From the NCBI GenBank assembly GCA_024762925.1, contig JANTGM010000003.1, positions 62,001 through 126,000 of the forward strand: a stretch of DNA of 64,000 nucleotides. Direction: 5' to 3'. A program made the translations under genes and the position numbers. The notes below the pieces were generated by a model. It worked only from the letters and a program-made list of their open reading frames with translations. It was not told where the DNA came from and ran no database searches. Shown here one piece after another: positions 53,800 through 63,677 of this stretch (positions within the stretch are counted from its first letter, which is position 1; the number at the start of each line of letters is the position of its first letter). This DNA comes from Kofleriaceae bacterium. Lineage in GTDB: Bacteria > Myxococcota_A > Polyangia > Haliangiales > Haliangiaceae.

Positions 53800-55119
53800 A
53801 TGGGCATTTTTCGCGTACCTGTGCTCGCAGCGCTTCTCATTGCGTCGCTGGGGGTAGCCTTGTCGGGTACCAGCCAAGCGGATCGAAAAACGAGCCAAGC
53901 AGAGAAGCTCATAGCTCGGGCTGGTCAAGTTGCCAAGGAAGTCTCAAGGATGCGGGGACTGAAGCTCGAGAAGGCAATCGATCGTGGCGTGATGAGTAAG
54001 TCGGAGATTCGTGCACGCATTGTGGAGATTTTGGACCGCGAGTACACGGCCGAAGAACTCGACGCTGAGGCGTTGGGGCTCAAGCGTCTCGGTCTCATCC
54101 CGGAATCGACAGACTACGTCAAGACAATGTTGGACATGCTGCAAGAACAGATTGCTGGGTTCTACGATCAACACGAGAAGAAGCTCTTCATTGCCGGCTG
54201 GGCGCAACGTGGGGGGGACATGCTCATGGCGCACGAGATTGACCATGCCTTGCAGGATCAGCATTTTGATCTGGACGCGTTCATGTCCGCCGATCGCAAG
54301 AATGGGGATTCGGTGGCGGCGCGCCAAGCTCTTGTTGAAGGCGATGGCATGGCGCTGATGCTCGAGTTTCAAATGGCCCAGGCCAAACAAGCACCTCCAT
54401 GGGGCAATCCCATGATCATGGCGGTGCTTCGCAAGGGAATGGAGAAGGGAGCTGTGAGCTTGGCATCAGTGCCACTAGCACTGCGCGAGGGGCTGATGTT
54501 TCCCTACGTCTCAGGTGTCGAGTTTGTTGCACACTTTCGCAAGCACAAGAGCTGGAAGACCATTGATGCGATGTACCTAAAGCCACCGCTCTCAACAGAG
54601 CAGATTCTGCATCCGCAAAAGTATGAGTCTTACGAGAGACCCATCATGATTTCTGCGAAACGCCCAAGCGGACTCGCTGGCTATTCCGAAAAAGTATCGA
54701 ACGTGATGGGCGAGAAGAGTGTGGAGTTGTTCTTGCGAAGCCATGGCGTTCGGCAAGGACGAGCAGTCACAGCGGCTGCGGGGTGGGGGGGCGACCGACT
54801 GGCTGTCTACGCGCGTGAGGGACACAAGGGAAGCAAGCTTGCCGGCACTGTCGGCGTTTGGTTCACAAGCTGGGATGAAGCGCGCGATGCTGCCGAGTTC
54901 TTTGAGGCCCTCGAGCATGCTTTGCCGAAGTTCTCGGGTGACGAGGGAACGGCACGAGGGAGCATCTTGCAGTGCAAGAGCCGGAGCGGCCAGTTTGTCG
55001 CGGAACGGCGTGGTGCCGAGGTGCTCCTGATTCTTGGGGTGAGCTCCGGGGCCTCGGATGCAATCCGAACCGACGTGTGGAGAAACTGGAAACGCGGTTC
55101 GACCGTGCCAGGGCCGTAG
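53800..55119 (+). CDS. Secreted HExxH-type metallopeptidase-like protein
   Basis: 439 residues from the ATG at 53800, followed by a signal peptide (VPVLAALLIASLGVALSG). A candidate zinc motif HEIDH is at 145-149 and a third ligand may be Glu180 in ALVEGDGMALM. FYDQHEKKLFIAG upstream is like DUF-type metallopeptidases of Myxococcota. No known family name can be given with certainty. Sequence before the ATG at 53800 is open but reads as the antisense of mfd. It probably acts in the periplasm or outside the cell; no neighbour reveals a substrate. Confidence 0.78.
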   Translation: MGIFRVPVLAALLIASLGVALSGTSQADRKTSQAEKLIARAGQVAKEVSRMRGLKLEKAIDRGVMSKSEIRARIVEILDREYTAEELDAEALGLKRLGLIPESTDYVKTMLDMLQEQIAGFYDQHEKKLFIAGWAQRGGDMLMAHEIDHALQDQHFDLDAFMSADRKNGDSVAARQALVEGDGMALMLEFQMAQAKQAPPWGNPMIMAVLRKGMEKGAVSLASVPLALREGLMFPYVSGVEFVAHFRKHKSWKTIDAMYLKPPLSTEQILHPQKYESYERPIMISAKRPSGLAGYSEKVSNVMGEKSVELFLRSHGVRQGRAVTAAAGWGGDRLAVYAREGHKGSKLAGTVGVWFTSWDEARDAAEFFEALEHALPKFSGDEGTARGSILQCKSRSGQFVAERRGAEVLLILGVSSGASDAIRTDVWRNWKRGSTVPGP

Positions 55120-55295
55120 CCTGTCGAGCTATCCGGCATCCTATGAATCTAAGAGTAATTCTCTTCCTCGACACCGAGTCACGAGGTTGGAGCCGCGCGT
55201 GTCAGTTTGGCATGAAGCGTTGTGGCTTCTGGCAGTAACCCCCCGACACTGCGCTTTGTGATGGGTGGTCCCGATCTTGAACTGTGCTGCAGGTT

Positions 55296-57458
55296 ATGCA
55301 CTATCGAGCATCTCTCGTTACCATATTGCTCCTCTCTTTCGGGCTCGTTCACTCGGCATTCGCAGATACCCAAGCGGCGCCGCGAGACGAGGGCGACATC
55401 ACAGAGCAAGAGGTGTTGCACAGCTGTACCGGCTCGCGAGGCAAGAAGAAGACGCATGTCTCGTTCACCTCGGAGACGTCACTGAGCGATCTTGTGACGT
55501 GGGCGATGAGCTTCTCGTGCAAGAACTTCCTGTATCGCACGGAGCTTGCGAGTCGTTCGCCCAAAGTTGAAATCGTGGCACCAACGACGATGACCCCAAG
55601 CCAGTCCTGGCGGCTTTTTCAGGTCGCCTTAGACAGCTTGGGCCTCACCATTGTGCGAAAGGGGCCTGTCTTGCACATCGTGGAATCTGCACAGGCAATG
55701 GCCTCAGCGTTGCCCATTCGAAACTCGTCGAGCGGCGGGGAACAGCTGGAACGGCTGCTTGTGCAGCCGAGCAACATCCGGGTAGATGATGCTCAGAAGG
55801 CACTCAACGCGCTGTTGTCAAAACAGGGACAGGTCGTCTTGCTTCCAAGTGCCGACGCGCTACTCGTCACCGACTATGGCTCACATACCAGGCGGATGAT
55901 GGAGCTTTTGCGACAGGTGGATAGGCCCGGTGCGAACGAAGGGCTGTTTGCGATTCCCGTACGGTACGCCGACGTAGAGAGCGCGAAGCAACACCTCGCG
56001 GCCCTCTTGGCCGTTCCTGACGCTCGCCCGGCCTCGCCGCGCAAGGGCAGTGGCAGAAACAGTGATAAGAGGTATTCTGTTCCTCCAAGCGTGATTGTCG
56101 GGGATGCTCGGACCGGGACGTTGTTGCTTCGCGCAAGTCAGGCGACCTACGACAGAGCCTTGGTGATCGTGCAGGAGCTCGATCGCGCGCTTGAAAGTGA
56201 CGATACCAGCCGAATGCACGTTTATCTCTTGCAGCATGCGGATGCCGCCAAACTGGCATCTACGCTTTCTGCTTTGCAGTCAGCACCAAGCGCGGCAAGT
56301 TTTGGGCGCTCGAAGGGCAACGCACCCTCAGCCGAAGCCAGTGCGACGATTTCTGGCGCCGTAAGAATCACAGCAGATGTTGAGACCAACAGCCTGCTCG
56401 TGCAGGCGACATCTCGCGACTACATGGCAACGAAAGTACTGATTGAGGGACTCGACCGCCAACAACCGCAAGTCTTCCTGGAAGTGACGATTCTCGAGGT
56501 TGACCAGGACAAGAACCTCGACATTGGAGGCTCATTTCACTTTGGATCAAGCACGCTCAACTCGACCCAGTTTGGCGCGTCTCAACACGCTGGAAGCCGC
56601 ACAGTTCCGTTGCAGGCATTGCAGCAAAGTGCACTTCAAGACGGACTCGTGGCAGGTGCCTTGGGCAAGCTACTGCCAACCGAGCGCTTCTTGGGAGTGA
56701 GCATTCCCTCATTCGGCGCGCTATTCCAAGCACTAGCTGAGGACAAGCGCATCGACATCATCTCCTCTCCTCAGATCATGACTACGAATAACACCAAGGC
56801 CAAGCTGAGCGTAGGGAAGAACGTGCCCTACAACGCTGGAACAACAGTAGGACCTGGAGGCGTGTCTGAGTCGATCAAACGAGAAAACGTTGAGATGACC
56901 CTGGAGGTGACGCCACACGTAAATGTAGAGGGGCTCGTGCGACTGGAGGTTGAGCTAAGCATCAAAGAACTCCTTCCGAGCGCACAGGGCGGCCAACCAT
57001 CATGGAGCACGCGCGAGATCGTAAACACAGTTGTCGTGGCCGACCAAGAGAGTATCGCGATTGGCGCGCTCACGTCGGAGAAGGAGAGCGTCGCCAAGAG
57101 CAAGGTCCCGCTCTTGGGAGACATTCCGCTCGTTGGTGTCTTCTTTCGGAGCTCGCGCCGAGAGAAGGCCAAACGCAATCTGCTGGTTCTTCTGACGCCC
57201 CACGTTATCACTGACCCAAGCGAAGCCAGGGAGCTCACGGCTCGGAAGCTCAGCGAGCGAGAAGCATTCCTGCGCTCGTTCAAGGCACTGCAGGATCAGC
57301 CCTTTGATAGCAAGATGGACTACCGAAAGAAACGCGGTCTCTTGGCCGAGATCAACCATGCGGTGATAGAGGTTGAGCGGGAGGCAGTGGATCTCCGCGA
57401 GATGCAGGGGCAGTGGCGCGAACCGACTCAGGGCCTGCTCGAAGACAAGAGTGAATAG
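55296..57458 (+). CDS. Secretin (GspD/PilQ-type outer-membrane channel)
   Basis: About 720 residues from the ATG at 55296; an upstream GTG at 55284 is possible. A signal peptide (MHYRASLVTILLLSFGLVHS) precedes repeated N-domains, then the secretin core: DKRIDIISSPQIMTTNNTKA, KLSVGKNVPYNAG, LEVTPHVNVEGLVRLEVELS and IAIGALTSEKESVAKSKVPLLGDIPLVG. This agrees with GspD. The protein forms the outer-membrane ring of a type II secretion or related machine. It stands alone here, so the other components are encoded elsewhere. Confidence 0.92.
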   Translation: MHYRASLVTILLLSFGLVHSAFADTQAAPRDEGDITEQEVLHSCTGSRGKKKTHVSFTSETSLSDLVTWAMSFSCKNFLYRTELASRSPKVEIVAPTTMTPSQSWRLFQVALDSLGLTIVRKGPVLHIVESAQAMASALPIRNSSSGGEQLERLLVQPSNIRVDDAQKALNALLSKQGQVVLLPSADALLVTDYGSHTRRMMELLRQVDRPGANEGLFAIPVRYADVESAKQHLAALLAVPDARPASPRKGSGRNSDKRYSVPPSVIVGDARTGTLLLRASQATYDRALVIVQELDRALESDDTSRMHVYLLQHADAAKLASTLSALQSAPSAASFGRSKGNAPSAEASATISGAVRITADVETNSLLVQATSRDYMATKVLIEGLDRQQPQVFLEVTILEVDQDKNLDIGGSFHFGSSTLNSTQFGASQHAGSRTVPLQALQQSALQDGLVAGALGKLLPTERFLGVSIPSFGALFQALAEDKRIDIISSPQIMTTNNTKAKLSVGKNVPYNAGTTVGPGGVSESIKRENVEMTLEVTPHVNVEGLVRLEVELSIKELLPSAQGGQPSWSTREIVNTVVVADQESIAIGALTSEKESVAKSKVPLLGDIPLVGVFFRSSRREKAKRNLLVLLTPHVITDPSEARELTARKLSEREAFLRSFKALQDQPFDSKMDYRKKRGLLAEINHAVIEVEREAVDLREMQGQWREPTQGLLEDKSE

Positions 57459-57518
57459 CGATGGTGATTTGGTGGGTGCCAGGATCTAAAGAGGTCCCCG
57501 CCGCGCTAGACTGACTTC

Positions 57519-58109
57519 ATGGGAATGAAAGCAAGGCCACCGGAGTTCGCGTTCTTTGGAGCGGGTGGAGCGACATATTTTGAATGGGCGGAGGTTCACG
57601 TTCGATTCGCGCGCGAACCTACCCCGCAAGAACAACAGAAAATCTCTAAGAGAGTGCCTCCCCCGCTCACTGACTCGATCGGGTTTACTGGAACGCATTT
57701 GATGGTCAGCAGCGGGCAGTTTGCCCATGTGAGCATGGCAACAGCCTATCCTGGCAAGGGCGACCCGTCAGACGAGAGCCAATGGGATGGTGGACGCTGG
57801 TTCTTCGCCGACTCCGCGCAGGTGGATGCATTCAATCTCGATACCGAGGCGTGGCTACGTGAAGCGCACGCCGTGTGCCCCATCGTATGCGCCTATCGAG
57901 CAGAGGATTGGGAGTCTGGAGGAACAGAACTCTCAGTATGGCATCACCAGAGCATGCGGCAAATCGGGAGCGTACTAGCGCAGTTCGAGGAGGTCTTGAC
58001 CAAGGAAAAGAGTTCCCAAGCATACATGCTGGCTGGCATTCTCCGAATGGCAAAGGAGGCAAAAACTGCGGTGCCAGAGGCGTTTCTCGCCTGGTCCAAC
58101 AAGAGGTAG
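57519..58109 (+). CDS. Hypothetical cytoplasmic protein
   Basis: 196 residues, no leader or membrane helix, no recognised motif. Notable segments are EFAFFGAGGATYFEWAEVHV and LTDSIGFTGTHLMVSSGQFA, then SDESQWDGGRWFFADSAQVDAF, which suggest a mixed alpha/beta soluble fold, and a helical C-terminus. It lies between the secretin gene and the convergent ArsA-like gene. Codon use and composition are like its neighbours. Function unknown. Confidence 0.6.
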   Translation: MGMKARPPEFAFFGAGGATYFEWAEVHVRFAREPTPQEQQKISKRVPPPLTDSIGFTGTHLMVSSGQFAHVSMATAYPGKGDPSDESQWDGGRWFFADSAQVDAFNLDTEAWLREAHAVCPIVCAYRAEDWESGGTELSVWHHQSMRQIGSVLAQFEEVLTKEKSSQAYMLAGILRMAKEAKTAVPEAFLAWSNKR

Positions 58110-58123
58110 CGAAGCAGGTCGCC

Positions 58124-59314
58124 TCAGCCAAAGAGATAGCCGCGCAATCGGCTTAGCGATTCAATGTGATGCACGTCTTTGCGAAAGAATGGCACCTCGG
58201 TTCGAATGGAATTGGGCGCTGCCGCCTGCAGTCTTTCGATGGCGACGCGGTCGCTTTGCGCCACTCGTTCAAGTTCGCTGTGTGCGGCTAAGAGAGATTC
58301 TGAAGCCATGCGCAAGCTTGTCTCTTGCAGCGTCAAGGCCTGCACGCATGACAGTGCGCCAAGCTGGCTCGCGAGGTCGTCTCGCGAAAGGTCCAGTGGC
58401 ATGGATGCATGCACTTTATTCACGGCGAAGCCTGCAAATGGCATATCGGTTTCGAGCAAACGAGTGTGAAAGAAGAGTGCTTCGCTCACTGCCATCTCTT
58501 CAGGGCTTGTGACGATCACAAAGGAAACATCGTCACGGTGAAGGAGTTTGAGTACCTCCTCCGCGCGCTCCTTGAAACCGCCGAGAATTTCGTTGAACTC
58601 GCTGAAGAAGAGAGCAATGTCTTCGATAAACTGAGAGCCAACAAACTTGGCGAGCATCTTAAAGACATAGCTGCCGGTCTTGCCGACAACCGAGAGACTT
58701 CCGCCTTTTTGCATCTTGCGAAACATCTCAATCGCGGGCGAGTCAATGGCATCGCTTAGCTTTTTTGGTGCATCAAGGAAGTCGAGAGCATGTGATGTTG
58801 GAGGCGTGTCGACGACGATCAGGTCATAGTCACCGCTCTTATCGAAGGCCTGAAGTTTTGTGAGTGCCGCGTACTCTTGCGAACCCGTGAGTGTTCCAGC
58901 GATCTGTTGATAGAGTGGATTGTCGAAGATGCGCTTCACAGCTTGTGCATCGGTCGCATAGGTTTCGACCATCTCGTCGAAGGCTTGTTTTTGATCGAGC
59001 ATCATGGCTGCCAACGAACCGCCCGGCACGCATTTTCCGATTGCTTCGAGTCGCTCATGAGCAACGATTTGAACCTCGTGTCCCAAGCCTTCAAGGCCAA
59101 GGGAATCGGCGAGGCGCTTGGCAGGATCGATTGTGAGAACCAGCGCGCGCTTGCCCCGACGAGCAGCCTCAATGGCAAAGCTCGCAGCCGTCGTGGTCTT
59201 GCCGACCCCACCAGAGCCGACGCAGACAATAATCCTTTTGTTTTCGATGACTTCGCTGAAGCTGCCAGCCAAGATGGCCTCCCGTGGGCTGTTTTCTAGC
59301 ACGCCCATGCACAT
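58124..59314 (-). CDS. ArsA/GET3-family ATPase
   Basis: 396 residues. P-loop VGSGGVGKTTTAASFA near 32-47, Asp switch LTIDPAKRLADSLG, and VVDTPPTSHALDFLD match the anion-transporting ATPase family. Only one ATPase half is present, as in GET3-like and many myxobacterial homologues, and no ars genes are near, so arsenite export is unlikely. A role in protein targeting or assembly is an inference. The start at MCMGVLENSP may be at the second Met. It is divergent from the biotinyl protein gene. Confidence 0.9.
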   Translation of the reverse strand: MCMGVLENSPREAILAGSFSEVIENKRIIVCVGSGGVGKTTTAASFAIEAARRGKRALVLTIDPAKRLADSLGLEGLGHEVQIVAHERLEAIGKCVPGGSLAAMMLDQKQAFDEMVETYATDAQAVKRIFDNPLYQQIAGTLTGSQEYAALTKLQAFDKSGDYDLIVVDTPPTSHALDFLDAPKKLSDAIDSPAIEMFRKMQKGGSLSVVGKTGSYVFKMLAKFVGSQFIEDIALFFSEFNEILGGFKERAEEVLKLLHRDDVSFVIVTSPEEMAVSEALFFHTRLLETDMPFAGFAVNKVHASMPLDLSRDDLASQLGALSCVQALTLQETSLRMASESLLAAHSELERVAQSDRVAIERLQAAAPNSIRTEVPFFRKDVHHIESLSRLRGYLFG

Positions 59315-59332
59315 GTGTATACTCCGGGCCCC

Positions 59333-59848
59333 ATGGACCTTTGTGCAACCGTTGGCGATGACGAATTCTCTGTAGCGGCGACGTCCGATGGCACCAAGTG
59401 GCGTATCTCGATTGGAGATCGTGAGGTCCTTGTCGACGCTGCTCGGGTGAAGCCCGGAACTTGGTCACTCGTCATCGATGGACGCTCTCTATTGGTCGAT
59501 GTCGATGAGAGCAAGGACCCACCGCGCATTCACACGCATCAAGCCGTTACGCCGATCCTTCTAGAAAACGCTCAGCGCAAGCGATTGGCGGAACAGATGA
59601 GCCGGGCCGGTGGTGGCAAGAGTCGTGGGGAAGTTCTCAAAGCTCCCATTGCAGGCCGGGTGGTGAAGGTATTGGTCTGCGATGGTCAAGTTGTCGAGGC
59701 AGGGCAAGTTGTGGTGATTCTCGAAGCCATGAAGATGGAGAACGAGATCAAATGTACTCGCGGTGGAGTGGTCTCAGGAATCGACGTTGCTGATGGTGAT
59801 AGCGTCGAGACGGGTGGCAAGCTCGTTAGTTTGAAGCCCGCAGAGTAG
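59333..59848 (+). CDS. Biotinyl (BCCP-type) carrier protein
   Basis: 171 residues from the ATG at 59333; the upstream GTG at 59315 adds six residues. The C-terminal ~70 residues are a biotinyl/lipoyl domain with the target motif EAMKMENEIK, Lys134 being the biotin site. The N-terminal half is a beta-rich segment of unknown type (DEFSVAATSDGTKWRISIGD). It should be a carrier subunit of an acyl-CoA or oxaloacetate/propionyl-CoA-type carboxylase, but no carboxylase subunits are in the window. Its last 23 bases overlap the convergent HtrA-like gene. Confidence 0.9.
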   Translation: MDLCATVGDDEFSVAATSDGTKWRISIGDREVLVDAARVKPGTWSLVIDGRSLLVDVDESKDPPRIHTHQAVTPILLENAQRKRLAEQMSRAGGGKSRGEVLKAPIAGRVVKVLVCDGQVVEAGQVVVILEAMKMENEIKCTRGGVVSGIDVADGDSVETGGKLVSLKPAE

Positions 59849-61325
59849 AGCGTTTTTTTTGCCCAGGTTTGGCTTTGTCCTTGCCCGTTTTTTTCGTTGC
59901 GGCTTTCTTGCGAGGCTTGATCGCCTTGGTCGCTACCTTGCCTTCTGCCGGGAGCAAATCGAGCGACCTGTCTCGCTCAATGCGATAGCGATCGAGAATC
60001 GCCGGCGTGCGTTTGTGCACTTCGTCTACGTTGAGCACGATGAGCGAGTTTGATGAGGTGCGGAGTTCCACGGTTCGTTTGCTACCCTCGATGAGGCTCA
60101 CAAAATGCTTCATGTCACGGACCTTCTTACCGTTGACCGATGCGATGGACTCGCTGTAGAGGCCCTCGTAGCCGACGTTCACTTCGTCAGCCAAGATCTG
60201 ACAGAGGATGATGGTCTCTCGCTGTGTCGGTGTGACGCTTCCGGAGTAATAGATGTGCAAGAACTCTTTTGGGGCCTTCTCCCACCAGTTGTCCCAGGTC
60301 GCCAGGTAGTCGCGACAGAGAACTTGAAAAACCAAACCGCCAAAGATGTAGAAACTTGGAGTGACGTCGTACTGAGCTCGTGGAACCAGTTCGACTTTTT
60401 CTTTGAGTTCTAGATCGAGAGATAGCCGCTTGCCGTCGCGAAGCACATGCAAGGGCAGGGTATCGCCGACACGCTTCTCTCCAAGCATAACGTCAAAGCG
60501 AGTGCGGTGCTTCTTGCGATAGTTGATTGTGCAGTTGTTCGCGATCTTTGTGCCACCAATCTTGAGCAAGGTGTCGCCCTCTTTGACCTGTCCCCAGCAA
60601 GAGCTGCCAAACTCTACCTTGAGTACCAAGACGCCACTTTCATTGGCTCGCATGCCGAGCCTTTCTCGGAGCATGGGGTTCTCGACGTTCTGGGTTGTCA
60701 CGCCCAACGTTGGAAGCTTCATGTGCGGAGTTGTTTTGATACCCGCAAGGAAGTTCTTGATGAGTGGTGGCGGGACCATCTCGCCAATCCCATCGGCATC
60801 GTTGAGGCCTTGAAACGCGATGCCCACAACTTTGCCATTGCGAAACACCGGACCTCCGCTGTTGCCATGGTTGATGGCAGCGTCAACAGTGACTGCGAGC
60901 AAATGACGTTGCGAGTGGGTGTAGCGCTGGACTTCGATTCGCGAGACGACACCCTCGGTGATCGAGACTTCGTCGCCACCAACGGGAAAGCCAATCACTG
61001 CAACTCGATCGCGGCGAGACGGGAGGTCGCCAAGTTTTGGAACCTTGACGCCTCGCATGAAGGACTGCTCTTCGACTTCCAATAGAGCGAGGTCGGCGTC
61101 ATGACAAATGCCGACAACTTTCGCGACAACCTTGTTTGGCGCCGAGATGCGTTGCACTTGAATGAAGGTCGCGTCGGCAACAACATGCGCGCTTGTGAGA
61201 ATCTGTCGGGGCTTGATAATGACGCCAGAGCCGGTGCTGCTTGCCGGAGAGCGGGCCTGCCAAGGGGAGTCGTAGTCGGGTTCTTGTTGGGTCGCGTAGA
61301 TTCGAACAACAGCGCTATGCGGCAT
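59826..61325 (-). CDS. HtrA/Deg-like serine protease with PDZ domains, no signal peptide
   Basis: 499 residues. The trypsin-like triad is intact: His47 (TSAHVVA), Asp78 (DADLALLE) and Ser156 (NHGNSGGPV). Two PDZ-like segments follow, with a middle region (SFYIFGGLVFQVLC) like plant Deg9. The C-terminus is a Lys-rich tail (KPRKKAATKKTGKDKAKPGQ). No signal peptide exists, so it is cytoplasmic, unlike periplasmic DegP. It follows the kinase after 12 bases on the same strand and may be controlled with it. Confidence 0.9.
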   Translation of the reverse strand: MPHSAVVRIYATQQEPDYDSPWQARSPASSTGSGVIIKPRQILTSAHVVADATFIQVQRISAPNKVVAKVVGICHDADLALLEVEEQSFMRGVKVPKLGDLPSRRDRVAVIGFPVGGDEVSITEGVVSRIEVQRYTHSQRHLLAVTVDAAINHGNSGGPVFRNGKVVGIAFQGLNDADGIGEMVPPPLIKNFLAGIKTTPHMKLPTLGVTTQNVENPMLRERLGMRANESGVLVLKVEFGSSCWGQVKEGDTLLKIGGTKIANNCTINYRKKHRTRFDVMLGEKRVGDTLPLHVLRDGKRLSLDLELKEKVELVPRAQYDVTPSFYIFGGLVFQVLCRDYLATWDNWWEKAPKEFLHIYYSGSVTPTQRETIILCQILADEVNVGYEGLYSESIASVNGKKVRDMKHFVSLIEGSKRTVELRTSSNSLIVLNVDEVHKRTPAILDRYRIERDRSLDLLPAEGKVATKAIKPRKKAATKKTGKDKAKPGQKKRSTLRASN

Positions 61326-61337
61326 TGCTCCAGACTA

Positions 61338-62477
61338 TCACTCTGGATCGAGCTGCGTTGTCTGGCGTCGCTGATTCTGTTGAGCGACGAGCTTGGTCTC
61401 TGCGTCTTCGGGCGAGAAGCAGTCATCGGCAATTGTGCGATCCGTGCTCTCGAGCGCCTCCAAGGCCTGCATGGCTTGCGAAGCGGTGAAGGCTCCACTT
61501 TGTGCGGCATCCAGCCACTCGCGTCGCGCTTGCATCTCTCGTTGAAAAATCGACTCGGTGCACTCGGCAATCTGCGGCGCAGTCCACGCCCCGCCAAAAC
61601 CTTGTGCCGCTTCGGAGAGCGCAGTTCCAAACGCCCGAGCTGTTGAGAAGCGTGTCTCCCGGTCGCGAGAGAGGCCGAGTTCGAGAGCGTCGGCGACAGG
61701 CTTTGGGATGCGCTTGTTGATGGAGTCGGCTCGTGGGATTGGGGCTTTGGTGACGGCTTCAAATGTTTCGAGGCGAGAGGCGCGTCGAAACAGGCGTGTC
61801 CCTGTCAAGAGCTCCAGCACGATGATGGCAAGTGAGAAAACATCTGAGCGAGGATCGAGGTCGTGTCCTCGCAATTGCTCTGGTGACATGTAGCTAAACT
61901 TGCCGCGAATCTGCCCGGTCGCTGTCTTGACCACCGACTGGGTGGATTTCGAAATTCCGAAATCGAGGATCTTCGCCATACCGTTGTTGGTAAGGTAGAT
62001 GTTTGGCGGCGAGAGGTCGCGATGTACGATGTCATATGGCTTGCCTTTGGGGTCGCAAAGGTTGTGCGCATAGTGCATTCCCTCGCAAGCTTGGGCTGCC
62101 AATCCCACAAGCATGCCCAGTGGAAAGGAGTCGGGGTCCGTCATCTGTCTGGCGAGAAGCTTTGTCAGTGGAACGCCAAGGAGATACTCCATCACCATGA
62201 AGTAGCCATCGTCCCCAGCGCCAAGCTCATAGACCTGGCAGATGTTGGGATGAGAAAGTAGTGAAGCGGTCCGAGCTTCGGTGAGAAAGAGCTCGACGAA
62301 CTCACGCACTTTGGCGAGCGCGGGTTTCATGCGCTTTAGTGCTACAGGCTTGGTAAAGCCAGCCGGACCGTCGAGGTAGGCGAGATACACATCAGCCATG
62401 CCACCAGAGCCAAGCTTGGCTCGAATCCGGTACTTTCCAACGTAGCTTGGGAGCCCGTCATCGCTTTGGTTGAGCAT
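61338..62477 (-). CDS. Ser/Thr protein kinase (myxobacterial type)
   Basis: 379 residues. Kinase core: LGSGGMADVYLAYLDGPAGF, Lys48 in VALKRMK, HRDLSPPN (catalytic loop in which the usual Lys after HRDL is Ser, a variant common in myxobacterial kinases), DFGISKST and SPEQLRGHDLDPRSDVFSL. The C-terminal ~90 residues are helical with no membrane segment. It is a cytoplasmic kinase, first gene in a pair with the HtrA-like protease, which could be its target. Confidence 0.93.
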   Translation of the reverse strand: MLNQSDDGLPSYVGKYRIRAKLGSGGMADVYLAYLDGPAGFTKPVALKRMKPALAKVREFVELFLTEARTASLLSHPNICQVYELGAGDDGYFMVMEYLLGVPLTKLLARQMTDPDSFPLGMLVGLAAQACEGMHYAHNLCDPKGKPYDIVHRDLSPPNIYLTNNGMAKILDFGISKSTQSVVKTATGQIRGKFSYMSPEQLRGHDLDPRSDVFSLAIIVLELLTGTRLFRRASRLETFEAVTKAPIPRADSINKRIPKPVADALELGLSRDRETRFSTARAFGTALSEAAQGFGGAWTAPQIAECTESIFQREMQARREWLDAAQSGAFTASQAMQALEALESTDRTIADDCFSPEDAETKLVAQQNQRRQTTQLDPE

Positions 62478-62515
62478 GTCGCCAGATCATATCACTGGCG
62501 GTGTGAAAGGGCGTT

Positions 62516-63475
62516 TCAGCCGCCACCTGAGCAGCTTGGTGCGGTTACAACCGGTGGAGCGACACCCTCTGGGGTCCAGGCCTCAATCTCGTTAATTGTG
62601 TGCTCTTGGGGGGCGAAGTTGCCACAACCATTGCCAACAAAGCGCAGACCGATGGCGCCCGTAATTGCTGAGTCAAAGTTGAATTCCTGGCAAGGTGTGT
62701 TGCCCTCAGAGCAGTCGGTGACGTTGAAATCCTGTTCGCCATCATCCGACCCAAAGCGGCCGCGGAAGGTCCATGGCGGAGCATCCACGTTCTCATTTCC
62801 CGGAACAGGCATATCGGTCTGCACGCTTGGAGCCGTGTGCACCAGGTAGTCGCCAATGAGGCACTCTTGGTCGCCGTAGATCCGAATTGATTCCACGCCA
62901 TCTGGAGTCGGAATTCGAATGGTCAGCCAATCGCTGCTGAAGATGTCGTTTTGAACCATCACACCAGTGGCGCGATTTCCATCTGTCATCGCAGGGTAGG
63001 TTCCCTCTTCTTCATCAACGGAGCCTGGAATGGGAAGCCCACCGAGAGCAATGTTGCGAGCGGGAACTGGGTCACCGGGTTCTGGTGGCTCGCCAGCTTG
63101 GGTAATTTCGAAGTTTTGTGCGTCAGAGCGCTCCCCATCTGCGTCGATTGCCACGATGGCCAAGCCGTTGACTGCGCCTTTGTCGAGTGGCACGTCAATG
63201 CAGAAGCTTCCATCAACTCCAAGCTCCGCAGATACCGTATCGGTTGGTCCTTCGACGATCACGGTGCCATTTGCCGGGCCATGGCCAAAGAGTGGGACCG
63301 TGTCCCAGTAGGTTTGTGGAGGTAACCCCTCGACGGTGAGTGGAACGCCCTCATCACCAGCATCCACCTCAATGGGGCCAGCATCTGCTCCACCCCCGCC
63401 TCCGTTGCCATTGTTGGGTTCTTCCGCAATGCAAGCACCTGAAGTTAGGAGTAGGGCAAATAGGAACACACGCAT
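62516..63475 (-). CDS. Lipoprotein with carbohydrate-binding-like domain
   Basis: 319 residues from the ATG at 63475, which begins the leader MRVFLFALLLTSGAC with lipobox Cys15. A Gly/Asp-rich spacer precedes an Ig-like unit (LTVEGLPPQTYWDTVPLFGH), and a C-terminal beta domain (NRATGVMVQNDIFSSDWLTI, GLRFVGNGCGNFAPQEHTIN) resembles F5/8-type discoidin domains. No catalytic motif is seen. It is probably a surface-attached binding protein. It is divergent from the last lipoprotein gene. Confidence 0.8.
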   Translation of the reverse strand: MRVFLFALLLTSGACIAEEPNNGNGGGGGADAGPIEVDAGDEGVPLTVEGLPPQTYWDTVPLFGHGPANGTVIVEGPTDTVSAELGVDGSFCIDVPLDKGAVNGLAIVAIDADGERSDAQNFEITQAGEPPEPGDPVPARNIALGGLPIPGSVDEEEGTYPAMTDGNRATGVMVQNDIFSSDWLTIRIPTPDGVESIRIYGDQECLIGDYLVHTAPSVQTDMPVPGNENVDAPPWTFRGRFGSDDGEQDFNVTDCSEGNTPCQEFNFDSAITGAIGLRFVGNGCGNFAPQEHTINEIEAWTPEGVAPPVVTAPSCSGGG

Positions 63476-63677
63476 GGCCCCAAACAAAGCAAGCCAAATG
63501 CCAGCCGTGCCTTTCTGCGATTCCGGGCATTTGAAGAGGGAAGAGTGGGGTCTGACAGGTCTGGGGACCCAAGTGTAGGTGGCCGGTCGGCCCCCCCTTT
63601 CGATTAGGCCATCTCTATGCTTTCAGTATGTTATGGGCAAGATCCCTTGCGGCCCGCCCCTTGCAATGTAGGTTCGT

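Noticed and set aside
58124-59314. Arsenite efflux ATPase
   Set aside because: The ATPase is single-domain and no arsB, arsC, arsD or arsR gene is nearby, so a GET3-like or other role is more likely.
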